NCBI RefSeq assembly: GCF_036227265.1
Contig: NZ_CP109446.1
Span: 8,201,001-8,265,000, forward strand
Direction of reading: 5' to 3'
From: Streptomyces sp. NBC_01476
Lineage (GTDB): Bacteria; Actinomycetota; Actinomycetes; Streptomycetales; Streptomycetaceae
DNA length: 64,000 nucleotides
The notes beneath the pieces are model-generated. The model had not been told where the DNA came from. It saw nothing but the letters and a program-made list of their open reading frames with translations, and made no database searches. Numbering within the stretch: position 1 is the stretch's first letter; each line of letters opens with the position of its first letter. A program made the position numbers and the translations under genes. This document shows positions 26,301 to 34,297 of the stretch, one piece after another.

Positions 26301-28271
26301 CAATGTCGCGCCGTCGAAGAAGTCCACGGTGCCGGTCGGCGTGCCGGTTCCTGGCGGGACTGCGGCGACGGTCGCGGTCAGCGTTTTGGCCTCGCCTGCC
26401 ACGGATGGGTCGGGTGCGGAGGTGAGTGCGGTGGTGGTGGCGGCTTGGGTGACCGTCTGCGTGTCCACGGGTGAGGTGGATCCGGTGAACTCTGTGTCGC
26501 CGGAGTAGACGGCGGTGAGGGAGTGGGTGCCGACCGCGAGGGTGGACGTCGTGAGGGTGGCGACTCCGGCGACGAGCGCCGCGGTGCCGAGGAGGGTGGC
26601 TCCGTCGAAGAAGTCCACGGTGCCGGTGGGGGTGCCGACACCGGGCGGGACTGCCGTGACGGTCGCGGTGAGGGTCTTGGCTTCTCCGGCCACCGTCGGG
26701 TCAGGTGCGGAGGTGAGTGCGGTCGTGGTGGCCGCCTGGGTGACGGTCTGCGTGTCCACGGGTGAGGTGGATCCGGTGAAGTCCGCGTCGCCGCTGTAGA
26801 CGGCGGTGAGGGAGTGGGTGCCTACGGTCAAGGCAGAAGTGGTGAGTGTTGCGACGCCGGCGGCCAGTGTTGCGGTGCCGAGGAGGGTGGCTCCGTCGAA
26901 GAAGTCGACCGTCCCCGTCGGGGTGCCGACACCGGGCGGGACTGCCGTGACGGTCGCGGTGAGGGTCTTTGCCTCGCCTGCCACGGATGGGTCAGGCGCC
27001 GACGTGAGCGCGGTCGTGGTGGCCGCCTGGGTAACCGTCTGCGTGTCGACCGGGGACGTCGAACCGGTGAACGTGGCATCACCGGAATACACGGCGGTCA
27101 GCGAGTGGGTCCCCACCGCGAGAGTGGACGTCGTCAGGGTCGCGACCCCGGCGACCAGAGGCGCCGTACCCAACAGGGTCGCGCCGTCGAAGAAGTCCAC
27201 CGTCCCCGTAGGCGTACCGAGTTCCGGGGGGTCCGCGGCAACGGTGGCGGTGAGGGTCTTGGTTTCTCCGACCACGGACGGGTCAGGCGCGGAAGTGAGC
27301 GTCGTGGTCGTGGGGAACGGCGCGGCCGCGGTGATACTGACGGTGTTGTCCGTGTTGTTGGCGACGTAGGCGGTGGTCCCGTCAGGGCTGATCGCGATCC
27401 CGAACGGCGCGGTGCCGACGGGGATCGTCGTGGTGACGGTGTTGGTCGCGGTGTCGATGACGCTCACCGTGTTGTCGCCGTTGTCGGTGACGTAGCTGTG
27501 CAGGCCGTCGGTTGCGACGGCGGCGCCGAGGGGCGCGGTGCCGGCCGGGATCGTGGCGGTGACGGCGTTGGTCGTGGTGTTGATGACGCTGACCGTGTTG
27601 TCACCGTTGTCCGCGACGTAAGCAGTGGCCCCGTCCGGGGCGATCGCCACTCCGTACGGTGAGGTGCCGACGGGGATGGTGGTGGTGACGGTGTTGGTTG
27701 TGGTGTTGATGACGCTGACGGTGTTGTCGCCGGAGTTGGTGACGTACGCGGACAGGCCGTTGGGGGTGATCGCGATCCCGAAGGGTGCGGCACCGACCGG
27801 GATCGTCGTGGTGACGGTGTTGGTCGCGGTGTCGATGACGCTGACGGTGCTGTCGCCGGAGTTGGTGACGTACGCGGTGGCCCCGTCGGGGGTGATCGCG
27901 ATGCCGAGGGGGACGGTGCCGACGGGGATGGTGGTGGTGACGGTGTTGGTCGCGGTGCTGATGACGCTGACGGTGCTGTCGCCGGAGTTGGTGACGTAGA
28001 CGGTGGTGCCGTCGGGGGTGATGGCTGACCAGAACGGGACGGATCCCACGGGGATGGTGGTGGTGACGGTGTCGGTCGCGGTGTCGATGACGCTGACGGT
28101 GTTGTCGCCCTCGTTGGTGACGTAGGCGGACAGGCCGTTGGGGGTGATCGCCACCGAGGTGGGGAAGCTGCCCACCGGCACGGTCGGATCAGCCAGGAGC
28201 GTGAGGCGTGGACGGCTGAACGTGCGGAACCTGATCAGTTGACGCCACTGAGACGTGATTCCTTTGGACAT
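20334..28271 (-). CDS. giant YVTN beta-propeller / 24-module Ig-like repeat protein
   Basis: The ATG at 28271 follows GAGGGG at five bases and gives about 2645 aa; a GTG 42 bases upstream is also open. Domain order: a short basic N-terminus (SKGITSQWRQLIRFRTFSRP), seven YVTN repeats of 42 aa (bases 27321-28180) that would form one seven-bladed propeller, then 24 tandem Ig-like modules of 97 aa (20337-27320). Each module follows TTTALTSAPDPSVAGEAKTL, then GTPTGTVDFFDGATLLG, then THSLTAVYSGDADFTGSTSP. Modules 19 and 23 are variants with VGGIPQAPVPL/IGGIPQAPVPL in place of the FFDGATLLG core. Repeats of this kind form extracellular fibres, yet no signal peptide, transmembrane segment or sorting motif is visible. 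The protein ends directly after module 24 with no cap. It is divergent from a second, shorter giant gene with an identical 5' part. Confidence 0.85.
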   Translation of the reverse strand: MSKGITSQWRQLIRFRTFSRPRLTLLADPTVPVGSFPTSVAITPNGLSAYVTNEGDNTVSVIDTATDTVTTTIPVGSVPFWSAITPDGTTVYVTNSGDSTVSVISTATNTVTTTIPVGTVPLGIAITPDGATAYVTNSGDSTVSVIDTATNTVTTTIPVGAAPFGIAITPNGLSAYVTNSGDNTVSVINTTTNTVTTTIPVGTSPYGVAIAPDGATAYVADNGDNTVSVINTTTNAVTATIPAGTAPLGAAVATDGLHSYVTDNGDNTVSVIDTATNTVTTTIPVGTAPFGIAISPDGTTAYVANNTDNTVSITAAAPFPTTTTLTSAPDPSVVGETKTLTATVAADPPELGTPTGTVDFFDGATLLGTAPLVAGVATLTTSTLAVGTHSLTAVYSGDATFTGSTSPVDTQTVTQAATTTALTSAPDPSVAGEAKTLTATVTAVPPGVGTPTGTVDFFDGATLLGTATLAAGVATLTTSALTVGTHSLTAVYSGDADFTGSTSPVDTQTVTQAATTTALTSAPDPTVAGEAKTLTATVTAVPPGVGTPTGTVDFFDGATLLGTAALVAGVATLTTSTLAVGTHSLTAVYSGDTEFTGSTSPVDTQTVTQAATTTALTSAPDPSVAGEAKTLTATVAAVPPGTGTPTGTVDFFDGATLLGTGTLVAGVATLTTSALTVGTHSLTAVYSGDTEFTGSTSPVDTQTVTQAATTTALTSAPDPSVAGEAKTLTATVTAVPPGAGTPTGTVDFFDGATLLGTAPLVAGVATLTTSALTVGTHSLTAVYSGDADFTGSTSPVDTQTVTQAATTTALTSAPDPSVAGEPKTLTATVAAVPPGTGTPTGTVDFFDGATLLGTAPLVAGVATLTTSALAVGTHSLTAVYSGDMDFTGSTSPVDTQTVTQAATTTALTSAPDPTVAGEAKTLTATVAAVPPGVGTPTGTVDFFDGATLLGTGTLTAGVATLTTSTLAVGTHSLTAVYSGDTEFTGSTSPVDTQTVTQAATTTALASAPDPSVAGEAKTLTATVAAVPPGTGTPTGTVDFFDGATLLGTGTLVAGVATLTTSTLSVGTHSLTAVYSGDADFTGSTSPIDTQTVTQAATTTALTSAPDPSVTGEAKTLTATVTAVPPGTGTPTGTVDFFDGATLLGTATLTGGVATLTTTALAVGTHSLTAVYSGDTDFTGSTSPIDTQTVTQAATTTTLTSAPDPSVLGQTKTLTATVAAVPPGAGTPTGTVDFFDGATLLGTAPLVAGVATLTTSALAVGTHSLTAVYSGDANFTGSTSPVDTQTVTQAATTTALTSAPDPSVAGETKTLTATVTAVPPGTGTPTGTVDFFDGATLLGTATLAGGVATLTTSTLAIGTHSLTAVYSGDADFTGSTSPIDTQTVTQAATTTALTSAPDPSVTGEAKTLTATVTAVPPGTGTPTGTVDFFDGATLLGTAPLAAGVATLTTSALAVGTHSLTAVYSGDTDFTGSTSPIDTQTVTQAATTTTLTSAPDPSAVGQTKTLTATVTPTPPGAGTPTGTVDFFDGATLLGTATLTGGVATFTTSTLAIGTHSLTAVYSGDANFTGSTSPVDTQTVTQAATTTTLTSAPDPSAVGQTKTLTATVTPTPPGAGTPTGTVDFFDGATLLGTAPLVAGVATLTTSALAVGTHSLTAVYSGDTDFTGSTSPIDTQTVTQAATTTALTSAPDPSVAGEAKTLTATVTPTPPGTGTPTGTVDFFDGATLLGTATLTGGVATLTTSTLAIGTHSLTAVYSGDTDFTGSTSPIDTQTVTQAATTTALTSAPDPSVLGQTKTLTATVTPTPPGTGTPTGTVSFFDGATLLGTATLTGGIATLTTSTLTVGTHSLTAVYSGDANFTGSTSPIDTQTVTQAATTTALTSAPDPSAVGQAKTLTATVTATPPGAGTPTGTVDFFDGATFIGTGTLTGGVATFTTSTLAAGVHSLTAVYSGDADFTGSTSPVDTQTVTAAGSTTALTSAPDPSVFGQAKTLTATVTATPPGVGTPTGTVDFFDGATLLGTATLAGGVATLTTSTLTVGTHSLTAVYSGDGNFAGSTSPVDTQSVTKGATLTSVGASPDPSVFGQPKTLTATVTAVAPATGTPTGTVTFFVGGIPQAPVPLVGGTATLTTSTQPVGTRAVRATYNGSAAFNGSTSPTISTTVTKANTTSALTSAPDPSVFGQTKTLTATVTAVLPGAGTPAGSVSFFDGATLLGTATLSGGVATLTTTALTAGSHSLTAVYAGNVSFNGSTSPVDTQTVNPANSTTTLTSAPDPSVFGQTKTLTTTVAAVLPGSGTPTGTVSFFDGATLLGTATLSGGVATLTTTALTVGTHSLTAVYAGSAAFNGSTSPVDTQTVTSASSATVLTSAPDPSVIGQTKTLTATVTAVLPGSGTPTGTVSFFDGATLLGTSTLVGGVATLTTSTLTVGSHALTAVYAGSAAFNGSTSPVDTQSVTKGSTATAVSASPDPSVFGQPKTFTATVTSVAPATGTPTGTVTFFIGGIPQAPVPLVGGTATLTTSTQPVGTRTVRAAYNGDANYNGSTSPTINTTVTKAGTTSTLTSAPDPSVFGQTKTLTATVAAVPPGATTPAGTVSFFDGATLLGTATLSGGVATFAISTLAVGTHALTSVYAGNSGFNGSTSPVDTQTVM
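20337..27320 (-). repeat. 24 tandem 291-bp coding repeats
   Basis: The period is exactly 291 bp (97 codons) through the whole block, and 24 units account for 6984 bases. Unit sequences differ by scattered changes, many synonymous, and neighbouring stretches alternate between C-ending and T/G-ending codons. This suggests repeated unequal exchange and gene conversion among units of different age. The repeat frame is never broken. Confidence 0.85.
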
Positions 28272-28533
28272 GAATGCCCCTCGTGTGGAGTGCCGTGTGG
28301 TCATGACGGGCACTCAAGGGCTCACCGGGACCGCGGTGTTCGCGGCGGGGGGTTCACGGGTCCGGCGTTCCAGGGAGTGCCCATCAGGACGCCGCCGGCC
28401 GGGTCCGGGCCGTGCGGCGGTTCCAGTCCCCCGGGGAGAGGTGGGCAGCCAGCCGGGTTCCTATAAACGCAAGTAACCCACTCACCGGCTCACCAGACCA
28501 GCACACCAACCCACAAACCACCCAAACGAATCA
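27664..28533. repeat. left arm of an 870-bp inverted repeat
   Basis: Every position compared is the exact complement of 29269-30138, with symmetry centre at base 28901. The arm covers the start codon, leader and first ~203 codons of the leftward giant gene plus 262 bases upstream of its start. The outer break is clean, mid-codon in the fifth propeller blade: base 27663 no longer matches 30139. The inner break is at 28533/28534. A TTTATA-like word at 28462-28467 is a weak candidate for a promoter -10 element. Confidence 0.92.
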
Positions 28534-29268
28534 CATGCGCGCCACCCCGGATCCACCGCACCTGGAACGGTTCCTCGAACGCGCCCCTCAACGCCCCACC
28601 GCGAGCCCGCTGCTGTGACCTTTCGGCCCACGGGCCGGGATCCGCGAACCCGGGCCCCGGCAGCTGGTCGCCCTGATCTCCCCGAAAGCCACCGCGCGGC
28701 CGAACGCCCGGGCGACGACGTCCCCCACCGAAGGACGGACTGCTTCCCCGCGTATCCCCGCCGGGGCCGCGATCCCAGCCCTGGCCAGTCCGGTCCGGGC
28801 TGTCCTGGCCCGAGTTCGCCGCACCGCCTTCAACCGCCTCCGACCGCCCCCAGGTCCTGACCGCTCACGGTGCTCCGCCACGGACCGCTGGCTCGAAGTC
28901 CGGCTCGCCCACGGCTGCTGACCTGCTCACGCGGCCGGCGGAACGGCCGTTGGGAGAGGCGCCCCCCAAAGCCGACCGAGGTGTGGGAAGTTCGCTCCTG
29001 CCGCGGGCAGTGGGGGAGTTGCCACCAAGGCGGTCGGCCGAGCAGAGGTCGCGCAAGGCCGCCGCGTACCGGTCTCCGCGACGTAAAGGCCCCCGCCGGC
29101 CGCTCGGTCCGCGACCCGTCAGCGGCGGACCGCGGCCTCGGTCCAGATCCAGGCCCAGGTCCAGGACCAGGCCCTGCCAGGGAGCCCGCTCTGCCCGGCC
29201 CTGTCCGGACGGCCAACGCACGGCCCGGGCCAAAGAGTCCGCCGCCGCGCAAGCCATCAGGACGGATT
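28534..29268. other. 735-bp spacer between the inverted-repeat arms
   Basis: No recognisable gene is seen. Open frames occur on both strands but have low-complexity Arg/Pro/Gly-rich translations, one reading GPGPGPGP over the repeated word TCCAGG/CCAGGN at 29141-29180. The spacer is not symmetric, unlike its flanks. It could hold control sites for both giant genes, or be a remnant of older sequence; neither can be shown here. Confidence 0.6.
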
Positions 29269-30138
29269 TGATTCGTTTGGGTGGTTTGTGGGTTGGTGTG
29301 CTGGTCTGGTGAGCCGGTGAGTGGGTTACTTGCGTTTATAGGAACCCGGCTGGCTGCCCACCTCTCCCCGGGGGACTGGAACCGCCGCACGGCCCGGACC
29401 CGGCCGGCGGCGTCCTGATGGGCACTCCCTGGAACGCCGGACCCGTGAACCCCCCGCCGCGAACACCGCGGTCCCGGTGAGCCCTTGAGTGCCCGTCATG
29501 ACCACACGGCACTCCACACGAGGGGCATTCATGTCCAAAGGAATCACGTCTCAGTGGCGTCAACTGATCAGGTTCCGCACGTTCAGCCGTCCACGCCTCA
29601 CGCTCCTGGCTGATCCGACCGTGCCGGTGGGCAGCTTCCCCACCTCGGTGGCGATCACCCCCAACGGCCTGTCCGCCTACGTCACCAACGAGGGCGACAA
29701 CACCGTCAGCGTCATCGACACCGCGACCGACACCGTCACCACCACCATCCCCGTGGGATCCGTCCCGTTCTGGTCAGCCATCACCCCCGACGGCACCACC
29801 GTCTACGTCACCAACTCCGGCGACAGCACCGTCAGCGTCATCAGCACCGCGACCAACACCGTCACCACCACCATCCCCGTCGGCACCGTCCCCCTCGGCA
29901 TCGCGATCACCCCCGACGGGGCCACCGCGTACGTCACCAACTCCGGCGACAGCACCGTCAGCGTCATCGACACCGCGACCAACACCGTCACCACGACGAT
30001 CCCGGTCGGTGCCGCACCCTTCGGGATCGCGATCACCCCCAACGGCCTGTCCGCGTACGTCACCAACTCCGGCGACAACACCGTCAGCGTCATCAACACC
30101 ACAACCAACACCGTCACCACCACCATCCCCGTCGGCAC
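29269..30138. repeat. right arm of the 870-bp inverted repeat
   Basis: This arm is the exact complement of 27664-28533 and includes the leader, start and first ~203 codons of the rightward giant gene. Because the coding parts are identical even at third codon positions, either the duplication is very recent or gene conversion keeps the arms alike. The candidate -10 word lies at 29335-29340. Confidence 0.92.
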
Positions 30139-33100
30139 GGTCCCTCTGGGTATCGCCGTCACCCCCGACGGTCTGTCGGTCGACGTCGTCAACAACGGTG
30201 ACAACACGGTGAGCGTCATCAGTACCGCGACCAATACGGTCACCGCCACGGTCCCTGTCGGCACGGCCCCCGTCGGTGTAGCGGTCACTCCTGACGGTCT
30301 GCACAGCTACGTCACCAACAACGGCGACAACACGGTGAGCGTCATCGACACGACCACCAACACCGTCGCCGCGACGATCCCCGTCGGCACCGCACCGTTC
30401 GGGATCGCGATCACCCCCGACGGCCTGTCCGCCTACATCGCCAACAACACGGACAACACCGTCAGCATCGTCCCCACTGCCCCTTTCTCCACCACGACCA
30501 CACTCACCTCCACCCCCGATCCGTCCGTGGCCGGGCAAACCAAGACGCTCACCGCCACCGTGGTTCCATCAGGGGCGGGTACGCCTACGGGGACGGTGGA
30601 CTTCTTCGACGGTGCGACCCTGTTGGGGACGGCGCCTCTGGTCGCCGGGGTCGCGACCTTGACGACGTCCACTCTCGCGGTGGGGACCCACTCGCTGACG
30701 GCGGTGTATTCGGGTGATGCCACGTTCACCGGTTCGACGTCGCCGGTGGACACGCAGACGGTCATCCAGGCGGCCACCACTACCGCACTGACGTCGGCGC
30801 CTGACCCGTCGGTGGTCGGTCAGGTCAAGACGTTGACGGCGACGGTCACGGCGACGCCGCCCGCAACCGGCACTCCCACGGGGACGGTGAGTTTCTTCGA
30901 TGGTGCGACCCTGTTGGGTACGGCGCCTCTGGTCGGCGGTGTTGCGACGTTCACGACCTCGACCCTTGCGGTCGGTACGCACTCGCTGACCGCCGTGTAT
31001 TCCGGTGATGCCACGTTCACCGGTTCCACCTCACCCGTGGACACGCAGACCGTCACTCAGGCGGCGACCACCACGGTTCTCACCTCGGCGCCTGACCCGT
31101 CCGTGGTCGGTCAGGTCAAGACGTTGACGGCGACGGTCACGGCGACGCCGCCCGCAACTGGTACGCCTACGGGGACGGCGAGTTTCTTCGACGGTGTGAC
31201 CCTGTTGGGTACGGCGCCTCTGGTCGGCGGTGTTGCGACGTTCACGACCTCGACCCTTGCGGTCGGTACGCACTCGCTGACCGCTGTCTATTCCGGTGAT
31301 GCCACGTTCACCGGTTCCACCTCCCCGGTCGACACCCAGACCGTCACCCAAGCAGCCACCACCACGGTTCTCACCTCCGCCCCCGACCCCTCGGTGGTCG
31401 GTCAGGTCAAGACCCTCACCGCCACGGTCACCGCGGTTCCGCCCGGAACCGGCACCCCCACGGGGACGGTGAGTTTCTTCGACGGTGCGACCCTGTTGGG
31501 CACCGCACCCCTCGTCGCCGGCGTCGCGACCTTCACGACCTCGACCCTTGCGGTCGGTACGCACTCGCTGACCGCCGTGTATTCCGGTGATGCCACGTTC
31601 ACCGGTTCCACCTCCCCGGTCGACACGCAGACCGTCACCCAACCCGTCACCACCACCACGCTGGCCTCCGCCCCCGACCCCTCCGTCTTCGGGCAGACCA
31701 AGACGCTGACCGCGACCGTGACCGTGGCTCCGCCCGGTGTCGGCACGCCCACCGGGACGGTGAGTTTCTTCGACGGTGCGACCCTGCTGGGCACGGCACC
31801 CCTCGTCGCCGGGGTCGCCACCTTCACCACTTCCGCCCTCGCCGTAGGGACCCATCCGCTGACGGCGGTGTACTCCGGTGACGTCAACTTCAACGGTTCC
31901 ACCTCCCCGGTGGACACGCAGACGGTCACCGCGGCCGCCACGACCACCGCGCTGACGTCCGCCCCCGACCCCTCTGTTCTCGGTCAGGCGAAGGTCCTTA
32001 CCGCGACCGTCACCGCGACGGCGCCGGGCGCCGGCATCCCGACCGGGACGGTGAGCTTCTTCGACGGCGCCACCCTCCTCGGTACGGGAACACTGAGCGG
32101 CGGGGTCGCGACGCTCACCACGTCCACGCTCGCGGTCGGTACGCACTCGCTGATCGCCGTGTACTCCGGTGACGTCAACTTCACGGGTTCCACCTCGCCG
32201 GTGGACACGCAGACGGTCACCGCGGCCGCCACGACCACCGCGCTGACGTCCGCCCCCGACCCCTCTGTTCTCGGTCAGGCGAAGGTCCTTACCGCGACCG
32301 TCACCGCGACGGCGCCGGGCGCCGGCATCCCGACCGGGACGGTGAGCTTCTTCGACGGCGCCACCCTCCTCGGTACGGGAACACTGAGCGGCGGGGTCGC
32401 GACGCTCACCACGTCCACGCTCGCGGTCGGTACGCACTCGCTGATCGCCGTGTACTCCGGTGACGTCAACTTCACGGGTTCCACCTCCCCGGTGGACACC
32501 CAGACCGTCAACCAAGCCGCCACGACCACCACGCTGACGTCCGCCCCCGACCCCTCGGTCCTCGGTCAGGCGAAGGTCCTCACCGCGACCGTCACCGCAA
32601 CACCCCCGGGGACCGGCACCCCGACAGGAACGGTCGCCTTCTTCGACGGCGCCACCCTCCTGGGCACGGCACCCCTTGTCGGCGGGGTCGCGACCTTCAC
32701 GACGTCCACGCTCGCGGTCGGCACCCACTCCCTCACCGCTGTCTACAGCGGCGACGCCACGTTCACCGGTTCCACCTCGCCCGTGGACACGCAGACCGTC
32801 ACCGGGGCGGCCACCACCACGGTTCTCACCTCCGCCCCCGACCCGTCCGTGGTCGGCCAGGCCAAGACGCTGACCGCGACCGTCACCGCGACACCGCCCG
32901 GGGCCGGCACCCCGACCGGGACCGTCAGCTTCTTCGACGGCGCCACCCTCCTCGGCACCAGCACCCTCGTCGGTGGCGTCGCGACCTTCACGACCTCGAC
33001 GCTCGCGGTCGGCACCCACTCGCTGACCGCGGTCTACTCCGGCAGCGCCGCCTTCACCGGCTCGGTCTCGCCCATCGACATCCAGACCGTCACCCAGCCG

Positions 33101-34297
33101 ACGACCACGATCACCTTGACCTCCGCGCCCGATCCGTCCGTCGTCGGCCAGGCGAAGGTCCTCACCGCGACCGTTGCCCCAACGCCGCCTGGGGTCGGCA
33201 CCCCGACAGGGACGGTGAGCTTCTTCGACGGAGCGACCCTGTTGGGCACGGCCACCCTCGTCGGCGGGGTCGCGACCTTCACGACGTCCACGCTCGCGGT
33301 CGGCACCCACTCGCTGACCGCCGTCTACAGCGGCGACGCCAACTTCAGCGGCTCCACCTCACCGGTCGACACGCAGACGGTGACCAAGGCCAACACCACC
33401 ACCACGCTGATCTCCGCCCCCGACCCGTCCATCTTCGGTCAGGCGAAGCTCCTCATCGCCACGGTCGCCGCGGTCCCGCCGGGGGTGGGCACTCCCACCG
33501 GTCTGGTCAGCTTCTTCGACGGTGCCACCCTCCTCGGCACCGCGATCCTGTCCGGCGGGGTCGCCACCTTCACGACGTCCACCCTCGCGGTCGGCACCCA
33601 TTCGCTGACCGCCGTGTACAACGGCAGCGCCGCGTTCAACGGGTCCACGTCGCCGCTCGACACGCAGACGGTGGTCAAGGCCAACACCACCACCACGCTG
33701 ACCTCCGCCCCCAACCCCTCCACCCTCGGACAGCCGGTGGTACTCACGGCGACGGTCGCCGCGGTCCCGCCCGGGGCGGGCACTCCCACCGGTCTGGTGA
33801 GCTTCTTCGACGGTGCCACGCTTCTCGGCACCGCGACGCTCGTCGGTGGTGTCGCGACCTTCACCACCTCCGCGCTCACCGTCGGCACCCACTTGCTGAC
33901 CGCGGTGTACAACGGCAGCGTCAGCTTCAACGGCTCGACGTCCCCGGCGGTCACTCAGACGGTCACGAACACGACGACCCCGGTGGCCACCAAGCTCACC
34001 GCGACAGCGGCGACCGCCGTTATCGGGTCCGACGGACTGGCCCACATCTCCACCCTGTCGGCGACACTCACCGTGCTGAGTTCCGGAGTCCCGGTGCCCG
34101 GTCAGACCATCACCTTCAAGGTGGGCACCACGACACTGGGGACCGCCGTCACCAACGCCGGCGGTGTCGCCCAGCTCAGCAACATCACCGTGAATCCGCA
34201 GACGATCATCCGCGCGGGCAATCGCTACACCGCGACCTTCGCCGGAACGGCCGCCTTCGGATCGTCCACCGCGACAGCCGCGCTCGTTCTCGCCTGA
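29531..34297 (+). CDS. giant YVTN beta-propeller / 12-module Ig-like repeat protein with distinct C-terminal domain
   Basis: The start mirrors that of the leftward giant gene (GAGGGG, five bases, ATG) and gives 1588 aa. The first ~203 residues are identical to that protein, then the blades diverge; seven YVTN repeats precede 12 Ig-like modules (about 30485-33970). Modules here favour GTVSFFDGATLLG and include the LTATV and VYSGDATFTGSTSP strands. Modules 6 and 7 are a perfect tandem copy. After module 12 comes a different ~108-aa Ig-like cap (VPGQTITFKVGTTTLGTAVT ... YTATFAGTAAFGSSTATAAL) that is absent from the sister protein. As in the sister protein, no signal peptide or anchor is seen. 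A 21-bp-stem terminator follows. Confidence 0.86.
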   Translation: MSKGITSQWRQLIRFRTFSRPRLTLLADPTVPVGSFPTSVAITPNGLSAYVTNEGDNTVSVIDTATDTVTTTIPVGSVPFWSAITPDGTTVYVTNSGDSTVSVISTATNTVTTTIPVGTVPLGIAITPDGATAYVTNSGDSTVSVIDTATNTVTTTIPVGAAPFGIAITPNGLSAYVTNSGDNTVSVINTTTNTVTTTIPVGTVPLGIAVTPDGLSVDVVNNGDNTVSVISTATNTVTATVPVGTAPVGVAVTPDGLHSYVTNNGDNTVSVIDTTTNTVAATIPVGTAPFGIAITPDGLSAYIANNTDNTVSIVPTAPFSTTTTLTSTPDPSVAGQTKTLTATVVPSGAGTPTGTVDFFDGATLLGTAPLVAGVATLTTSTLAVGTHSLTAVYSGDATFTGSTSPVDTQTVIQAATTTALTSAPDPSVVGQVKTLTATVTATPPATGTPTGTVSFFDGATLLGTAPLVGGVATFTTSTLAVGTHSLTAVYSGDATFTGSTSPVDTQTVTQAATTTVLTSAPDPSVVGQVKTLTATVTATPPATGTPTGTASFFDGVTLLGTAPLVGGVATFTTSTLAVGTHSLTAVYSGDATFTGSTSPVDTQTVTQAATTTVLTSAPDPSVVGQVKTLTATVTAVPPGTGTPTGTVSFFDGATLLGTAPLVAGVATFTTSTLAVGTHSLTAVYSGDATFTGSTSPVDTQTVTQPVTTTTLASAPDPSVFGQTKTLTATVTVAPPGVGTPTGTVSFFDGATLLGTAPLVAGVATFTTSALAVGTHPLTAVYSGDVNFNGSTSPVDTQTVTAAATTTALTSAPDPSVLGQAKVLTATVTATAPGAGIPTGTVSFFDGATLLGTGTLSGGVATLTTSTLAVGTHSLIAVYSGDVNFTGSTSPVDTQTVTAAATTTALTSAPDPSVLGQAKVLTATVTATAPGAGIPTGTVSFFDGATLLGTGTLSGGVATLTTSTLAVGTHSLIAVYSGDVNFTGSTSPVDTQTVNQAATTTTLTSAPDPSVLGQAKVLTATVTATPPGTGTPTGTVAFFDGATLLGTAPLVGGVATFTTSTLAVGTHSLTAVYSGDATFTGSTSPVDTQTVTGAATTTVLTSAPDPSVVGQAKTLTATVTATPPGAGTPTGTVSFFDGATLLGTSTLVGGVATFTTSTLAVGTHSLTAVYSGSAAFTGSVSPIDIQTVTQPTTTITLTSAPDPSVVGQAKVLTATVAPTPPGVGTPTGTVSFFDGATLLGTATLVGGVATFTTSTLAVGTHSLTAVYSGDANFSGSTSPVDTQTVTKANTTTTLISAPDPSIFGQAKLLIATVAAVPPGVGTPTGLVSFFDGATLLGTAILSGGVATFTTSTLAVGTHSLTAVYNGSAAFNGSTSPLDTQTVVKANTTTTLTSAPNPSTLGQPVVLTATVAAVPPGAGTPTGLVSFFDGATLLGTATLVGGVATFTTSALTVGTHLLTAVYNGSVSFNGSTSPAVTQTVTNTTTPVATKLTATAATAVIGSDGLAHISTLSATLTVLSSGVPVPGQTITFKVGTTTLGTAVTNAGGVAQLSNITVNPQTIIRAGNRYTATFAGTAAFGSSTATAALVLA
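31907..32487 (+). repeat. perfect tandem duplication of one 291-bp module
   Basis: Bases 31907-32196 are identical to 32198-32487 (290 matched positions at an offset of 291). All other neighbouring modules in the gene differ at many positions, so this pair is a very recent in-frame duplication. It shows that module number is still changing. Confidence 0.88.

Noticed and set aside
20337..27320. Regular direct repeats that could suggest a CRISPR array
   Set aside because: Units are 291 bp, contiguous and coding in one unbroken frame, with no spacers or cas genes.
20412..27662. Many long open frames on the plus strand across the repeat gene, recurring every 291 bp
   Set aside because: They are antisense shadows of the tandem modules; period and composition follow the real leftward frame, and they have no ribosome sites or recognisable domains.
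28239..28533. Matching short frames at both inner ends of the inverted repeat, considered as paired small genes or terminal repeats of a transposon
   Set aside because: They are mirror images caused by the inverted repeat; no transposase, target-site duplication or insertion-sequence ends were found.
28870..29271. Open frame in the inverted-repeat spacer with a GPGPGPGP tract
   Set aside because: Low-complexity translation, no ribosome site, no family match; a similar frame exists on the other strand.
31031..33310. A 759-codon minus-strand frame opposite the rightward giant gene
   Set aside because: It is extremely Gly/Arg-rich with periodicity imposed by the sense repeats, so it is a chance frame.
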